Origin: a virus
Direction: 5' to 3' (one strand)
Length of the DNA stretch: 52,910 nt
IMG/VR virus record: IMGVR_UViG_3300024346_000088
Location: 1-52,910 of that record
The position numbers were made by a program, and so were the translations under genes. The notes under the pieces were generated by a model. The model did not search any database, had not been told where the DNA came from, and worked only from the letters and a program-made list of their open reading frames with translations. This document shows, piece after piece, positions 26,610-34,432 of the stretch. Every line of letters begins with the position of its first letter. Positions within the stretch are counted from its first letter, which is position 1.

Positions 26610-26987
26610 TTAGTTTACTGTTGCATAAACTTGATAATCAGAAACCGTAAAACTTATAACCATATATTCTTGGTATCTTTCAGGATCTTCAAAAAACTCT
26701 ACATATAATTCGTAAGGAACAGAATCTACCTCTGGTATATAATCCGCAATCTGTGCCATTAGTTCTCCTTCAATTGATTCTGATGATAATCTAGTTTCAT
26801 GTAATAGTTCTGTTAGATTTGCACCAAAGTTAGGTTCACCTAAAACTTCACCTTTATTAGTAAAAATAATCATCTCATACTTTTGTATGATAACTCTGAT
26901 TACGTCATCTTCGATAAGTTCTGCCAATTTAAACATTGGATGTCCTGGGTAACAGATATAAAAATCTATAAAGTTAAAGTTCGCCAT
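26610..26987 (-). CDS. 25: Baseplate wedge subunit gp25-like
   Basis: The protein has 125 residues, close to T4 gp25 (132). IIFTNKGEVLGEPNFGANL matches the gp25/GpW-type core with its strand, the LT.kGE block and the hydrophobic NFG. A helix (LTELLHETRLSSESIEGEL) and a final beta-strand pair (MVISFTVSDYQVYATV) follow. gp25 is a conserved lysozyme-like-fold wedge piece of contractile tails, joining the sheath to the wedge. The start has TAATATATA 4 nt upstream. Its distance from the other baseplate genes shows how scattered the tail genes are. Confidence 0.8.
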   Translation of the reverse strand: MANFNFIDFYICYPGHPMFKLAELIEDDVIRVIIQKYEMIIFTNKGEVLGEPNFGANLTELLHETRLSSESIEGELMAQIADYIPEVDSVPYELYVEFFEDPERYQEYMVISFTVSDYQVYATVN

Positions 26988-26991
26988 AAAT

Positions 26992-27000
26992 TATATATTA
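26992..27000 (-). promoter_or_regulatory. TAATATATA element, 4 nt before gp25 ATG
   Basis: An exact minus-strand match. A TTATATATA copy on the plus strand (27006-27014) serves the divergent gene at 27019, also with a 4-nt gap. Confidence 0.55.
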
Positions 27001-27005
27001 AAAAT

Positions 27006-27014
27006 TTATATATA
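27006..27014 (+). promoter_or_regulatory. TTATATATA element, 4 nt before ATG
   Basis: One mismatch from TAATATATA, with a 4-nt gap to the ATG at 27019; it forms a divergent pair with the element at 26992. Confidence 0.5.
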
Positions 27015-27018
27015 CTTA

Positions 27019-27390
27019 ATGAGATATTTAAAGAAATTTAATGAAGGTCAGTCACCATCTGATATAATAGATAGTATAGAGGGCATTTTAGTCGATTTAA
27101 TGGATAATAATATGGTAGAAATAACTGATAAGTCTTGGGCTTTAGAGGTTTCTATTAAATTACCGGTCGATATTGTAGATACTGATAATAGGAGAGACTT
27201 TATATATAATGAGATTGATTTTGAATCAATTAAAGATAAAGTTTTAATGCTATTGGATTATATGAAGAATAAAGGATATAAATATAGAATGTCTTGTAAG
27301 ATTAAGGGAAGTAGTACTTTCTTTTCTGTTAAAAGAGATACTATTATTGATTTACCAGTAACAGAAGTAAAAATCATTTTTGATAAATAA
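27019..27390 (+). CDS. Small capsid-targeted-like protein (123 aa)
   Basis: It opens MRYLKKFNEGQSP; the NE site after the aromatic pair may be cut. The rest is an alpha/beta protein with a clear strand pattern (WALEVSIKLPVDIVD, YRMSCKIKGSSTFFSVK). No family is recognised. It is 30 bp before a second short leader protein on the same strand. Confidence 0.6.
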   Translation: MRYLKKFNEGQSPSDIIDSIEGILVDLMDNNMVEITDKSWALEVSIKLPVDIVDTDNRRDFIYNEIDFESIKDKVLMLLDYMKNKGYKYRMSCKIKGSSTFFSVKRDTIIDLPVTEVKIIFDK

Positions 27391-27396
27391 TATATA
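27388..27396 (+). promoter_or_regulatory. TAATATATA element, 24 nt before ATG
   Basis: An exact match, overlapping the preceding stop codon, with a 24-nt gap to the ATG at 27421. Confidence 0.55.
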
Positions 27397-27420
27397 AAAT
27401 AATAAAAATAAAAATTTAAA

Positions 27421-27780
27421 ATGAAATATTTAAAAAGATTTAATGAAAGTATTTTAGATGATGTTAGATCTGAAGTAGATAAAACTCGTTCTAGTATTAG
27501 TTCTAAGTTTGGACGTTTTTCTAATGTAGAAGATGAATTCAATGATGATAGTTTTGAAGTAACTGGTAAATTAGAAATACAAGGTGGTTCATCAAAAACA
27601 CCAGTTATTAAAATTAGAAGTATGAATAAAACTATAGATGGTACTTCGGTATTATCTGGTGATATAATGGCTTGGGATTTAACTAAATTTGACGGACAAG
27701 AAGTTACTATAAAAGGAACTACTAAAAATGGTGAAAAGCCTTCTTTTATGAATCCAATTATGGTAAATGAAATACAATAA
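27421..27780 (+). CDS. Small capsid-targeted-like protein (119 aa)
   Basis: It opens MKYLKRFNESILD, the recurrent leader, with FNE as the possible site. The C-terminal half is a beta-rich domain (KTPVIKIRSM, VTIKGTTKNGEKP) of the kind seen in small beta-sandwich or OB-like proteins. No family is recognised. A strong terminator follows immediately. Confidence 0.6.
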   Translation: MKYLKRFNESILDDVRSEVDKTRSSISSKFGRFSNVEDEFNDDSFEVTGKLEIQGGSSKTPVIKIRSMNKTIDGTSVLSGDIMAWDLTKFDGQEVTIKGTTKNGEKPSFMNPIMVNEIQ

Positions 27781-27809
27781 AAAAAACCCAGTTTTAAACT
27801 GGGTTTTTT
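27781..27809. terminator. Bidirectional hairpin terminator
   Basis: AACCCAGTTT pairs with AAACTGGGTT, with A and T runs, between convergent genes at 27780 and 27794. Confidence 0.9.
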
Positions 27810-28765
27810 AATATATCTCTAAATTTTCCTATAATTGTTATACCAAGTATTAAAGGATCTGTTGCTCCTTCTAATTTAGATGAATAATCCGCAATTATAT
27901 AAGCAGTTTCAAATAATTTATTTACACTTTCTCTTTTATCTGTTATACACCAATCAATAAAAGGTTTTCCTAATAGTTTAATCATTACATCAATTTTCTC
28001 CGCTCCAAAGTTTGACACTAAAAAGTGATAAGTTTTTTCAAAGTCTAAATCTTCATATAAAGTATTATAAAGTTCTAACTTCACTTTTGCAGAAACATTA
28101 CCTGTTCCATCACTTATTGCTCCAGTATCTAAATAACTCTGTACTTCAACTAATACAGAACGAAAGTCTGGAAACTTTTTAGTAATAATATTTACTAAAT
28201 CTTCTTTTGGTATCTCGGATTCCTCTTTAGGAAGAATTTCATTGATAATCTTTTTATAAATCTCTTGTTTAAGGAACTTTTCTTCTTCTACTCCTTGACA
28301 GTCAAATCCAATTTGTTTAATTCTTGATTTTAATCCATCTGATATTTTATTGATGTGGTTCGTTGTAATGATAAAACGAACATTTTTGTTGTATCTTTCT
28401 ATAAAAGCTTTAAATGCGTCTTGGAAGTTTGTAGAAACTCTCTCAAACTCATCTAAGAATACATATTTAATATCTGAATTAGTATCCATCATTGGAGTAA
28501 ACTTACAGAAGTTATCGATTTCAGTTCTAAGAACATCAATTGATGTATCCATTGAACAGTTCAATTCTAAGTAAGGAGTTTCTTTTGAGTATCTACCGAT
28601 TAGTATTCTAGCTAAACTTGTTTTACCGGTTCCGTAGTGACCGTGGAATATATAGTGTTGGTTTACACCATTTTCTAATTCTTTTCTAATTCTTGGAAGT
28701 AATATAATGTCGTCGATAGTTTTTGGACGCCATTTTTCCCATAATAATAATTTATTTACTGACAT
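27794..28765 (-). CDS. 44: Clamp-loader ATPase subunit (gp44/RFC-small-like)
   Basis: The protein has 323 residues, like T4 gp44 (319). Walker A is GHYGTGKT (42-49), Walker B is YVFLDEFE (D106, E107), sensor I is IITTNHINK and SRIKQI stands for the SRC block. These define an AAA+ clamp-loader subunit that opens the sliding clamp on primed DNA. It would work with a gp62-like subunit and the clamp, neither of which is in this window. The N-terminal LLLWEKWRPKTIDDI is the standard RFC-box start. It is a single leftward gene; the next gene upstream starts a separate block. Confidence 0.9.
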   Translation of the reverse strand: MSVNKLLLWEKWRPKTIDDIILLPRIRKELENGVNQHYIFHGHYGTGKTSLARILIGRYSKETPYLELNCSMDTSIDVLRTEIDNFCKFTPMMDTNSDIKYVFLDEFERVSTNFQDAFKAFIERYNKNVRFIITTNHINKISDGLKSRIKQIGFDCQGVEEEKFLKQEIYKKIINEILPKEESEIPKEDLVNIITKKFPDFRSVLVEVQSYLDTGAISDGTGNVSAKVKLELYNTLYEDLDFEKTYHFLVSNFGAEKIDVMIKLLGKPFIDWCITDKRESVNKLFETAYIIADYSSKLEGATDPLILGITIIGKFRDILKNPV

Positions 28766-28812
28766 ATTTTATCTCATTTTCTCATGAGTATATCAAAAAT
28801 TATCAAGAAAGT

Positions 28813-29367
28813 TTATACTTTTGGACGCCCAATTAGATATTCTTCTTCTGTTATAGTATGGTCTGGAAGAGTTCTTGTATAAACACCTTGTCTTATCCAG
28901 TTTATCTCTGAATGAGGAAAAATTTTACTAACAGTTTGTTTATCACAGTATTTACAACCTGCACCTATAAGTATCTCAGCAGGTCTTCCTGAAACTTCAA
29001 TCCAAAATCCTTCTTTATGCAATAGGACAATCAATTGTTTCATTAGTTCTTTCCTAGCTTCTTTTGTTCCATCATGACCCCAACCAGAAATCTTGTGTCC
29101 ATTAGACTCTCTAGAAAATATAACAACATCGGCTTGTGGATCTTTATCTATATCAACTGCTGTCCAGAAAGTTAAGTCTGGATCATTTACAACTGCATCA
29201 GGACTTGATATTCTAACATGTCCACCAAGTGGTTTATATGCCAAATCAACAATCTCCCATATTTCTTTTTTAAGCTTTTTTCTATCTTCCATAGAAAGTT
29301 CAACCCATTTATTCTTATCATATAAATCGGAAAAAGTAAAGTCTTCAAATAATTTAATGTAATTCAT
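28813..29367 (-). CDS. Capsid-targeted-like protein with GHDG motif (184 aa)
   Basis: I start at the ATG at 29367 (MNYIKLFEDF), 6 nt into a frame opening with GTG, because the leader matches its neighbours; LFE is the likely site. The body has GGHVRISSPDAV, WTAVDIDKDPQADVVIF and KISGWGHDGTKEARKEL, a conserved-looking alpha/beta domain of a type found in many large phages. Two Cys (CKYC) may bind metal. I do not know its activity. It overlaps the upstream gene by 14 bp, so the two are coupled. Confidence 0.65.
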   Translation of the reverse strand: MNYIKLFEDFTFSDLYDKNKWVELSMEDRKKLKKEIWEIVDLAYKPLGGHVRISSPDAVVNDPDLTFWTAVDIDKDPQADVVIFSRESNGHKISGWGHDGTKEARKELMKQLIVLLHKEGFWIEVSGRPAEILIGAGCKYCDKQTVSKIFPHSEINWIRQGVYTRTLPDHTITEEEYLIGRPKV

Positions 29368-30151
29368 TGTCACTCCATTTTTTTAATAAGTCTAATGCTA
29401 TTCTTCTTCTACGTCCAATTGGTATAGTAATATCAGTTCTATCTATTTCTTTTCCATGTTTTTTAAAAAAATCACTTCTACCATTACTATCAATACCTAA
29501 TTCAATAAAATCATCATCAGTTAGTATAGGTTCACTTTTATATGGTTTTGGTTCTTTAGGTTCTATAGATTTTATATGTTTTTTATGATGACAAGGTGAC
29601 TCTGTCCATACTTGTAATGTTTCTCCTTCTTCCTTAGACATTTTAAGTAGTTCATCATATGTTAATGTTCCAACTACACCACCATCAATTAACATTTGTT
29701 GATATTCTGTGATTGCTTTCATAAATCCATCTTTATCTTCGTAATAATCTGGAAATTCTTCAACTTTTTTACCTAAGAAATCTTTCACGGTTCTTTCTGG
29801 GGAGAACCAAGTACTTCCTAATCCACCGTTTCTTAATTCTTTATTAAAACCAAAGATAGCACCTTCTTTAGGGATAATATCAAATGCAGTTCCATACCAA
29901 CCAATCGAACTATCTGGATTTGGTCTAAAATACATATGTACTGATTTTAAAGGATGTGGAATTCCCAAGTTAGCATAATTATTTATAAATTCAATGTAAT
30001 CTTCATCAATTGAATTTCCAGAACTTACTGTACGTAATTTAGGATCATCAATATATTCATCTTTATCAATTTTAACTCCTCTTACTAATGTTCCATTAAA
30101 TACATTGGGAAATTCATTATTAAAATCTTCAAATATTTTTAAGTACTTCAT
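29354..30151 (-). CDS. Capsid-targeted-like protein with weak ADP-ribosyltransferase-like features (265 aa)
   Basis: It opens MKYLKIFEDF, the recurrent leader. TLVRGVKIDKDEY near residue 20 resembles the R-motif strand of ADP-ribosyltransferases, WYGTAFDI might stand for the STS region, and EEGETLQVWTESP resembles the ExE turn. None is a firm match and the spacing is unusual. A packaged ADP-ribosyltransferase would parallel T4 Alt, but this is a guess. The C-terminal ~60 residues are a Pro/Lys/Asp-rich tail. TAATATATA is 5 nt upstream on the minus strand. Confidence 0.5.
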   Translation of the reverse strand: MKYLKIFEDFNNEFPNVFNGTLVRGVKIDKDEYIDDPKLRTVSSGNSIDEDYIEFINNYANLGIPHPLKSVHMYFRPNPDSSIGWYGTAFDIIPKEGAIFGFNKELRNGGLGSTWFSPERTVKDFLGKKVEEFPDYYEDKDGFMKAITEYQQMLIDGGVVGTLTYDELLKMSKEEGETLQVWTESPCHHKKHIKSIEPKEPKPYKSEPILTDDDFIELGIDSNGRSDFFKKHGKEIDRTDITIPIGRRRRIALDLLKKWSDNELH

Positions 30152-30156
30152 ATATC

Positions 30157-30165
30157 TATATATTA
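30157..30165 (-). promoter_or_regulatory. TAATATATA element, 5 nt before ATG
   Basis: An exact minus-strand match serving the gene at 30151, divergent from the element at 30188. Confidence 0.55.
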
Positions 30166-30187
30166 AGTTTAGAGACTTATATTTTTT

Positions 30188-30196
30188 TAATATATA
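30188..30196 (+). promoter_or_regulatory. TAATATATA element, 4 nt before ATG
   Basis: An exact match with a 4-nt gap to the ATG at 30201; it decides that start over the upstream in-frame ATG at 30105. Confidence 0.55.
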
Positions 30197-30200
30197 CTTT

Positions 30201-31106
30201 ATGTCAAAAAATATAACAACAGAAGATTTTATAAAAATGTCAATTGAATTATTTACGGATAAGTATAATTATTCAAAGACTAATTATGTTAAAATGAAAG
30301 ATAAGGTTATTATAATATGTAATGTACATAAAATTGAATTTTTACAAACACCTGATAAACATTTATCTTCCAAAACAGGAGGTTGTCCTAAATGTAATAC
30401 AATAGGGAAGGGTAGATTAACTAATAAACTTTTCATAGAAAAATCAAATTTAATACATTTAAACAAATATGACTATTCTATAACAGAATATATTAAATCA
30501 AATGAAAAAGTTAAAATATCTTGTAAAAAACATGGACCTTTTGAGATTAATGCAAACTCACACCTAAATGGTAGAGGTTGTTCTAAGTGTGGTGGTAATT
30601 ATAAATATAAAATTATTGAGTTATTGGATACATTTAATAATATGTATAGAGGATATACATATGATTTTAGCAATTATAAAAATATTAAAAGTAGAATATT
30701 AGTTAAATGTCCTAAACATTCTCAATTTGAAACAAGTACTGAATTATTACTAAATGGATATGGTTGTAGTTCTTGTGGTAAGAAAAGTACTGGTGAAGAA
30801 AAAGTATCAGAGGTATTGAATAAGAACAATATAATATATATAAAACAAAAGTCTTTTGATGGATGTGTTTTCAAAAATAAAATGCAATTTGATTTTTTTA
30901 TTCCAGAATTTAATACTTGTATAGAGTATGATGGTATACAACATTTTGAACCAATTAAATATTTTGGTGGTATTTATTCATTAGAGAAACAAAAAATTAA
31001 GGATAGTATTAAAGATAATTTTTGTAAAAAAAATAATATTAAATTGATAAGAATTCCATATTATGAATTTGATAACATAGAAAAAATATTAAATTATTCA
31101 TTATGA
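30201..31106 (+). CDS. Homing-type endonuclease with zinc ribbons and PD-(D/E)xK-like C-terminus
   Basis: I start at 30201 (MSKNITTEDF) because of the TAATATATA 4 nt upstream. The 301-residue protein has three repeated modules each ending in a CxxC pair (GGCPKCN, GRGCSKCGG, YGCSSCGKK) with upstream C/H pairs (like KCPKHSQF), i.e. DUF723-like zinc-binding repeats. The C-terminal ~90 residues (QFDFFIPEFNTCIEYDGIQH, then IKLIRIPYYE) match a Vsr/EDxHD-type nuclease. Such enzymes act as free-standing homing endonucleases. The stop overlaps the tail-terminator start by 4 bp. Confidence 0.75.
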   Translation: MSKNITTEDFIKMSIELFTDKYNYSKTNYVKMKDKVIIICNVHKIEFLQTPDKHLSSKTGGCPKCNTIGKGRLTNKLFIEKSNLIHLNKYDYSITEYIKSNEKVKISCKKHGPFEINANSHLNGRGCSKCGGNYKYKIIELLDTFNNMYRGYTYDFSNYKNIKSRILVKCPKHSQFETSTELLLNGYGCSSCGKKSTGEEKVSEVLNKNNIIYIKQKSFDGCVFKNKMQFDFFIPEFNTCIEYDGIQHFEPIKYFGGIYSLEKQKIKDSIKDNFCKKNNIKLIRIPYYEFDNIEKILNYSL

Positions 31107-31996
31107 TAGGAGATAGGTATAATATGGATGATGTCTTCTTTCGTGATCTAACCATCTGCGTTTTAGATACACTAGAAGGACAAGTAAAGTGGATAAATAG
31201 ATTTACCTCAGGTGATAAATTTGTAGAAGTTCCTTTCTACTATTCAATGACTGGTGATGAAAGATTTTTGTTAGATACATTTACTGATGATATAGTTTCT
31301 GGTGATTCTACTGGAAATGGTAGGTATCTTGAATTAAATACTGACATTATACCAAGAGGACATTTAACACTTAAATCATTTGCAATTCGTTCAGATGAAT
31401 TTGCAAATCCAAATGTTTGGTTAAGAACAGTTGTTGAGAATGAAGTTGAAATAAAAAAGGTTTTAGGAAGAATTAGAGCAGTTCCGGTAACTGTTAGTTA
31501 TGATTTGGTAATCACTTTATCAAGTGAGATAGATACTTTTAAATGTAGTCAGGCTATTATGGATACATTATGGATATATAAATTCATGTATTTTGAACAT
31601 AATTTTATGAATATTGATGCAGTTATTTTAATGCCTGATTCAAATTCTATTGAAATGACAAGAGATAAGAATTTAACATCTGATAATTCAATAAAAATGA
31701 CAGTATCATTTGAAGTACAAACATACTACCCTGCTTTTAGAAGAGATAGAGCAGATTTCCCTGGTTATACAAAAGAAAATGGTGGAATGTCAGATCTAAA
31801 TGGATATGAAATAGAGGGTGGATATTCTGACTTTTTTAATAATGTTCGTGGTGGGACTACTGCAGGAGAGCCAAATAAGGGATTTTTTGTTGCACCTAAA
31901 AGAACACGTTGGTTTAATAATATTCTACGAGCTAGAGAACAAAGTTCTAGAAGATATGATAATCCTAATGGAGATTTGGGAAATAAAAACAAATAA
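31103..31996 (+). CDS. 15: Tail terminator / proximal sheath-stabilising protein gp15-like
   Basis: The protein has 297 residues (T4 gp15 is 272). WINRFTSGDKFVEVPFYYSM matches the gp15 LESGDKFIRVPITY block. IIPRGHLTLKSFAIR matches ILPRINLHLVDFSY, and VTVSYDLVITLSSEIDTF followed by SIKMTVSFEVQTYYPAF matches the end of the fold. gp15 caps the tail tube and sheath and joins it to the neck. The C-terminal ~70 residues are Gly/Arg/Asn-rich and probably flexible. The start overlaps the endonuclease stop. Confidence 0.8.
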   Translation: MIGDRYNMDDVFFRDLTICVLDTLEGQVKWINRFTSGDKFVEVPFYYSMTGDERFLLDTFTDDIVSGDSTGNGRYLELNTDIIPRGHLTLKSFAIRSDEFANPNVWLRTVVENEVEIKKVLGRIRAVPVTVSYDLVITLSSEIDTFKCSQAIMDTLWIYKFMYFEHNFMNIDAVILMPDSNSIEMTRDKNLTSDNSIKMTVSFEVQTYYPAFRRDRADFPGYTKENGGMSDLNGYEIEGGYSDFFNNVRGGTTAGEPNKGFFVAPKRTRWFNNILRAREQSSRRYDNPNGDLGNKNK

Positions 31997-32029
31997 AACA
32001 AAAAAAGGAAAAAAATGACTTTTTTACCT

Positions 32030-32038
32030 TAATATATA
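32030..32038 (+). promoter_or_regulatory. TAATATATA element, 30 nt before ATG
   Basis: An exact match upstream of the gene at 32069; longer-leader class. Confidence 0.6.
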
Positions 32039-32068
32039 GTAATATAAAAAAAATAATAAATTAGAAAT

Positions 32069-33352
32069 ATGAAGAATCTTAAACTTGAATTGTTTAACTT
32101 CAAAAAGGATCTTTCTCTTGATCAAGAAGAAATATCTACAATTGTAGAAGGACATATGAATGCTTGTAATCAACATTCAGAGAAAACTATAATTACTTCT
32201 CTTAATGAAAGATTAAAACCTTATACCTATGATAAAGGTGTTAAGGTATTATTAGAAGGTCTTAATGATGATATGGCTGCATTTGAATTACTATACGAAT
32301 TGAAAAATTTATATGGTGTTCTTAATACAAGAAATCAAGGAGAACTTTACAGACAACCTATAAACGTTTTATTACAAACAATTAATCTTGAATCAGATCA
32401 AGATAGAATGTCAAAAATTCTTAATGAATTAGCTATTTATGACTGGGTTCCAGAAATTAAAGTATTTGTTCATAACTTAACAAAATCTCCAGAAAAAAGA
32501 TCTAATCTTTTAAGTGGTGGTAGTGGTGAATCAATCTTTACTGTTGTAGAACAAGTTGAAGAAGGACATGTTGCTTTGGTTAGAGATTCTTGGTTTTTAT
32601 TGACTGAAAATTCAATTGAAAAAACATTATTAGAAAATCATATTAAAGATGAGACAGCATTAAGAAGTTTAAGAACTTTGGAAACTGCAATGAAATACTC
32701 AACTGTTACTGAAAGTAGAATTAATTTTAGAATTTCAGAATATCTAACAATTGGTTTATCAGTTGGTAAAAAAAGTGGATTATTCATCAATGATGACGAA
32801 TTAAATGAAGAAACTACATTAGAAAGTTTGTTTAACTCTCCAATTATTCCTATCGTTAACAAAAACTTTTATCCAGTTTTATTAGAAACTTCTAAAAACT
32901 TAGATAAATTTGTTGAATTAGATGTTGTAAAAAGAGTTAATAACTTAGTAAATCCTTATTTAGAAGTATTTGCTTTCAATTACAAAAATAATACATTTGT
33001 TTACAGATGTGATGAAAGATATGGTAATTCATTCTTTAAATATGAATCTGCTTTAGAATTAGTAAATGAGGTAAGAAATGAACTAAACTATGACTTAACT
33101 TACTTCTACGAAAACAAACTAAGTAAAGAATTAATTGTTAAAAGAAAACTTGAAGATAAAGAAAGAGAAATCACTCTTAAATTAGAAGATGTTGAATTTA
33201 ACATTGATAAAGTTAAAGGTTCTTTAAAAATGATTGGTGAATCAGAAGTTTTAACAACTGCTTTATCTAACTTAGAAAAAAGACAAGCTAATCTTTCTAC
33301 TGAATTAAGTGCAGTTAAAGAATTACAATATAAAGAAAGAATAAAAGGATAA
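32069..33352 (+). CDS. Probable virion protein, function unknown (427 aa)
   Basis: The protein is rich in helices, with a C-terminal coiled coil (~345-427, KRKLEDKEREITLKLEDVE). It starts MKNLKLELFNFKKDL, perhaps a variant leader. Codons look well suited to high expression and a dedicated promoter precedes it. It lies between tail and head genes and ends in a long 3' region with a terminator. An abundant structural protein is likely, but no family is recognised. Confidence 0.55.
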   Translation: MKNLKLELFNFKKDLSLDQEEISTIVEGHMNACNQHSEKTIITSLNERLKPYTYDKGVKVLLEGLNDDMAAFELLYELKNLYGVLNTRNQGELYRQPINVLLQTINLESDQDRMSKILNELAIYDWVPEIKVFVHNLTKSPEKRSNLLSGGSGESIFTVVEQVEEGHVALVRDSWFLLTENSIEKTLLENHIKDETALRSLRTLETAMKYSTVTESRINFRISEYLTIGLSVGKKSGLFINDDELNEETTLESLFNSPIIPIVNKNFYPVLLETSKNLDKFVELDVVKRVNNLVNPYLEVFAFNYKNNTFVYRCDERYGNSFFKYESALELVNEVRNELNYDLTYFYENKLSKELIVKRKLEDKEREITLKLEDVEFNIDKVKGSLKMIGESEVLTTALSNLEKRQANLSTELSAVKELQYKERIKG

Positions 33353-33353
33353 G

Positions 33354-33589
33354 ATAACTAAACAAGTTATTATTCATAGCATTGCTGATTTCTAATACCT
33401 TCGGGTCATGACAATCATATAAATAAAAAAAATACTCAAACGAAAGTTTGAGTATTTTTTTTAATATATACATATATGTATTCACTTTATGTTTTAAAAG
33501 ACCCAGATAGTCTTATTATTAAATAATCAAGAAAAGGTTATTTTTTATTAAACTTTTATAATCATAATTATATAACATGAAACCATTAA
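33354..33589 (+). other. Gene-free stretch with hairpins and a 16-codon ORF
   Basis: A hairpin of ATAACT and AGTTAT lies at 33356-33372. Next is an odd higher-GC run with ACCTTCGGGTCATGAC, then the terminator at 33431 and a TAATATATA near 33463. A 16-codon ORF (33479-33529, MYSLYVLKDPDSLIIK) follows; it looks like the start of a GIY-YIG protein, possibly a remnant. No tRNA cloverleaf or intron core is evident. Confidence 0.4.
33431..33462 (+). terminator. Hairpin terminator
   Basis: AATACTCAAAC and GTTTGAGTATT pair around a GAAA loop and are followed by T residues. Confidence 0.9.
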
Positions 33590-33673
33590 AAGGTAATTAA
33601 AGAGTTTACTCTTATAAAAAATGATTTAACGGTTATTTACTTAAACAATAAAGAGCTCTATATAGAGATCATA
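33590..33673 (+). other. Open, apparently coding 5' extension of the sigma-factor frame without a standard start
   Basis: The frame of the sigma factor stays open from the stop at 33587 to its GTG at 33674 and encodes IYLNNKELYIEIIVSKAQG-like sequence, which looks like the N-terminus of a gp55-type sigma factor. No in-frame ATG, GTG or TTG lies in it. ATT codons at 33596 and 33635 are possible starts. A short ORF (33577, MKPLKGN) in the frame one nucleotide ahead could feed it through a +1 shift. Confidence 0.5.
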
Positions 33674-34000
33674 GTGTCAAAAGCACAAGGACGACTAACA
33701 AGAAATGCGGAGAAAATGCTAGAGTTACTAGCAAAAAAGACAATAAGAAAAATGAGATACTGGTCAAATGATGACAAGTTAGATTGCTACCAAAGTGGTT
33801 TACTAGATATGTTTCAAAACTGGTTCAATTTTAATGAAGACAAATCAATCAATGCATTTGCTTATTTTACAGAAATCTTTAAAAGAGGATTGGCTAAAGG
33901 ATGGAATGACCTTTATAAAAAGAAAGGAGATAATGAACATTTAATTAAACTTATCTCAATAAATGGTGCCAACGATGGAAATGGATTACACTCAATTTAA
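33674..34000 (+). CDS. 55: gp55-type late sigma factor (truncated by the first standard start)
   Basis: From GTG there are 108 residues (T4 gp55 has 185). FNFNEDKSINAFAYFTEIFKRGLAKGWNDLYKKKG resembles region 2 of gp55 ([22 protein letters not shown]), and the end SINGANDGNGLHSI looks like the usual C-terminus. It would direct RNA polymerase to late promoters of TATAAATA type. The N-terminal part probably begins upstream (33590-33673). Late genes preceded by TAATATATA are the natural targets. Region 2 makes the family call fairly safe; the start is not. Confidence 0.7.
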   Translation: MSKAQGRLTRNAEKMLELLAKKTIRKMRYWSNDDKLDCYQSGLLDMFQNWFNFNEDKSINAFAYFTEIFKRGLAKGWNDLYKKKGDNEHLIKLISINGANDGNGLHSI

Positions 34001-34106
34001 TATACAAACATTTGATTTAGTCTCAGATCCGGGTTTTTCTACTGCAAATTTTTTTAATAAAAATTATATAAGAATGAAAAGAATAAGAAACTTATTTAAT
34101 TTTTAG
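33975..34106 (+). CDS. Small protein overlapping the sigma-factor 3' end (43 aa)
   Basis: An ATG at 33975 (or 33981) opens a frame overlapping the sigma gene by 26 bp and ending IRMKRIRNLFNF. It contains FDLVSDPGFSTANFF. The overlap and the basic C-terminus suggest a coupled small protein. No family is recognised; a chance ORF is possible. Confidence 0.4.
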   Translation: MEMDYTQFNIQTFDLVSDPGFSTANFFNKNYIRMKRIRNLFNF

Positions 34107-34132
34107 TATAGAATACTTTTAAACCAATTTTT

Positions 34133-34432
34133 ATGAATAAAGTTTATCTTCAAATCTGGGAAGAGTCAATTATTAATCAAGGAACAAGACCTGATGGTTG
34201 TTCACTACATATCGACCTAGAATCAAATCAAAAATATTTAAAATCAATCTATGAATTTAGAGAAAATTTAAAAATACCAAATGATTATGATTCTGCAGTT
34301 GGTGAACCAGTTGAGGTCTTGGTAAACGATGATGTTTACAACCTAATAAAGATAGACAAAACAATTAGATTATTACAAAACGAATTTAATAATTTAATAC
34401 AACTAAAAGATATAATACCAAATGATTGTTAG
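34133..34432 (+). CDS. Conserved-type hypothetical protein (99 aa)
   Basis: The sequence contains NQGTRPDGCSLHIDL, a motif I associate with small proteins of unknown role in many large phages. Helices follow. It overlaps the next gene by 11 bp. The function is unknown. Confidence 0.55.
   Translation: MNKVYLQIWEESIINQGTRPDGCSLHIDLESNQKYLKSIYEFRENLKIPNDYDSAVGEPVEVLVNDDVYNLIKIDKTIRLLQNEFNNLIQLKDIIPNDC

Noticed and set aside
27794-28765. Holliday-junction helicase RuvB instead of clamp loader
   Set aside because: The RFC-box start, SRC-like block and length match gp44 better.
33354-33430. Group I intron or riboswitch
   Set aside because: ACCTTCGGGTC looked intriguing, but I could not find conserved intron core elements or a known aptamer pattern.
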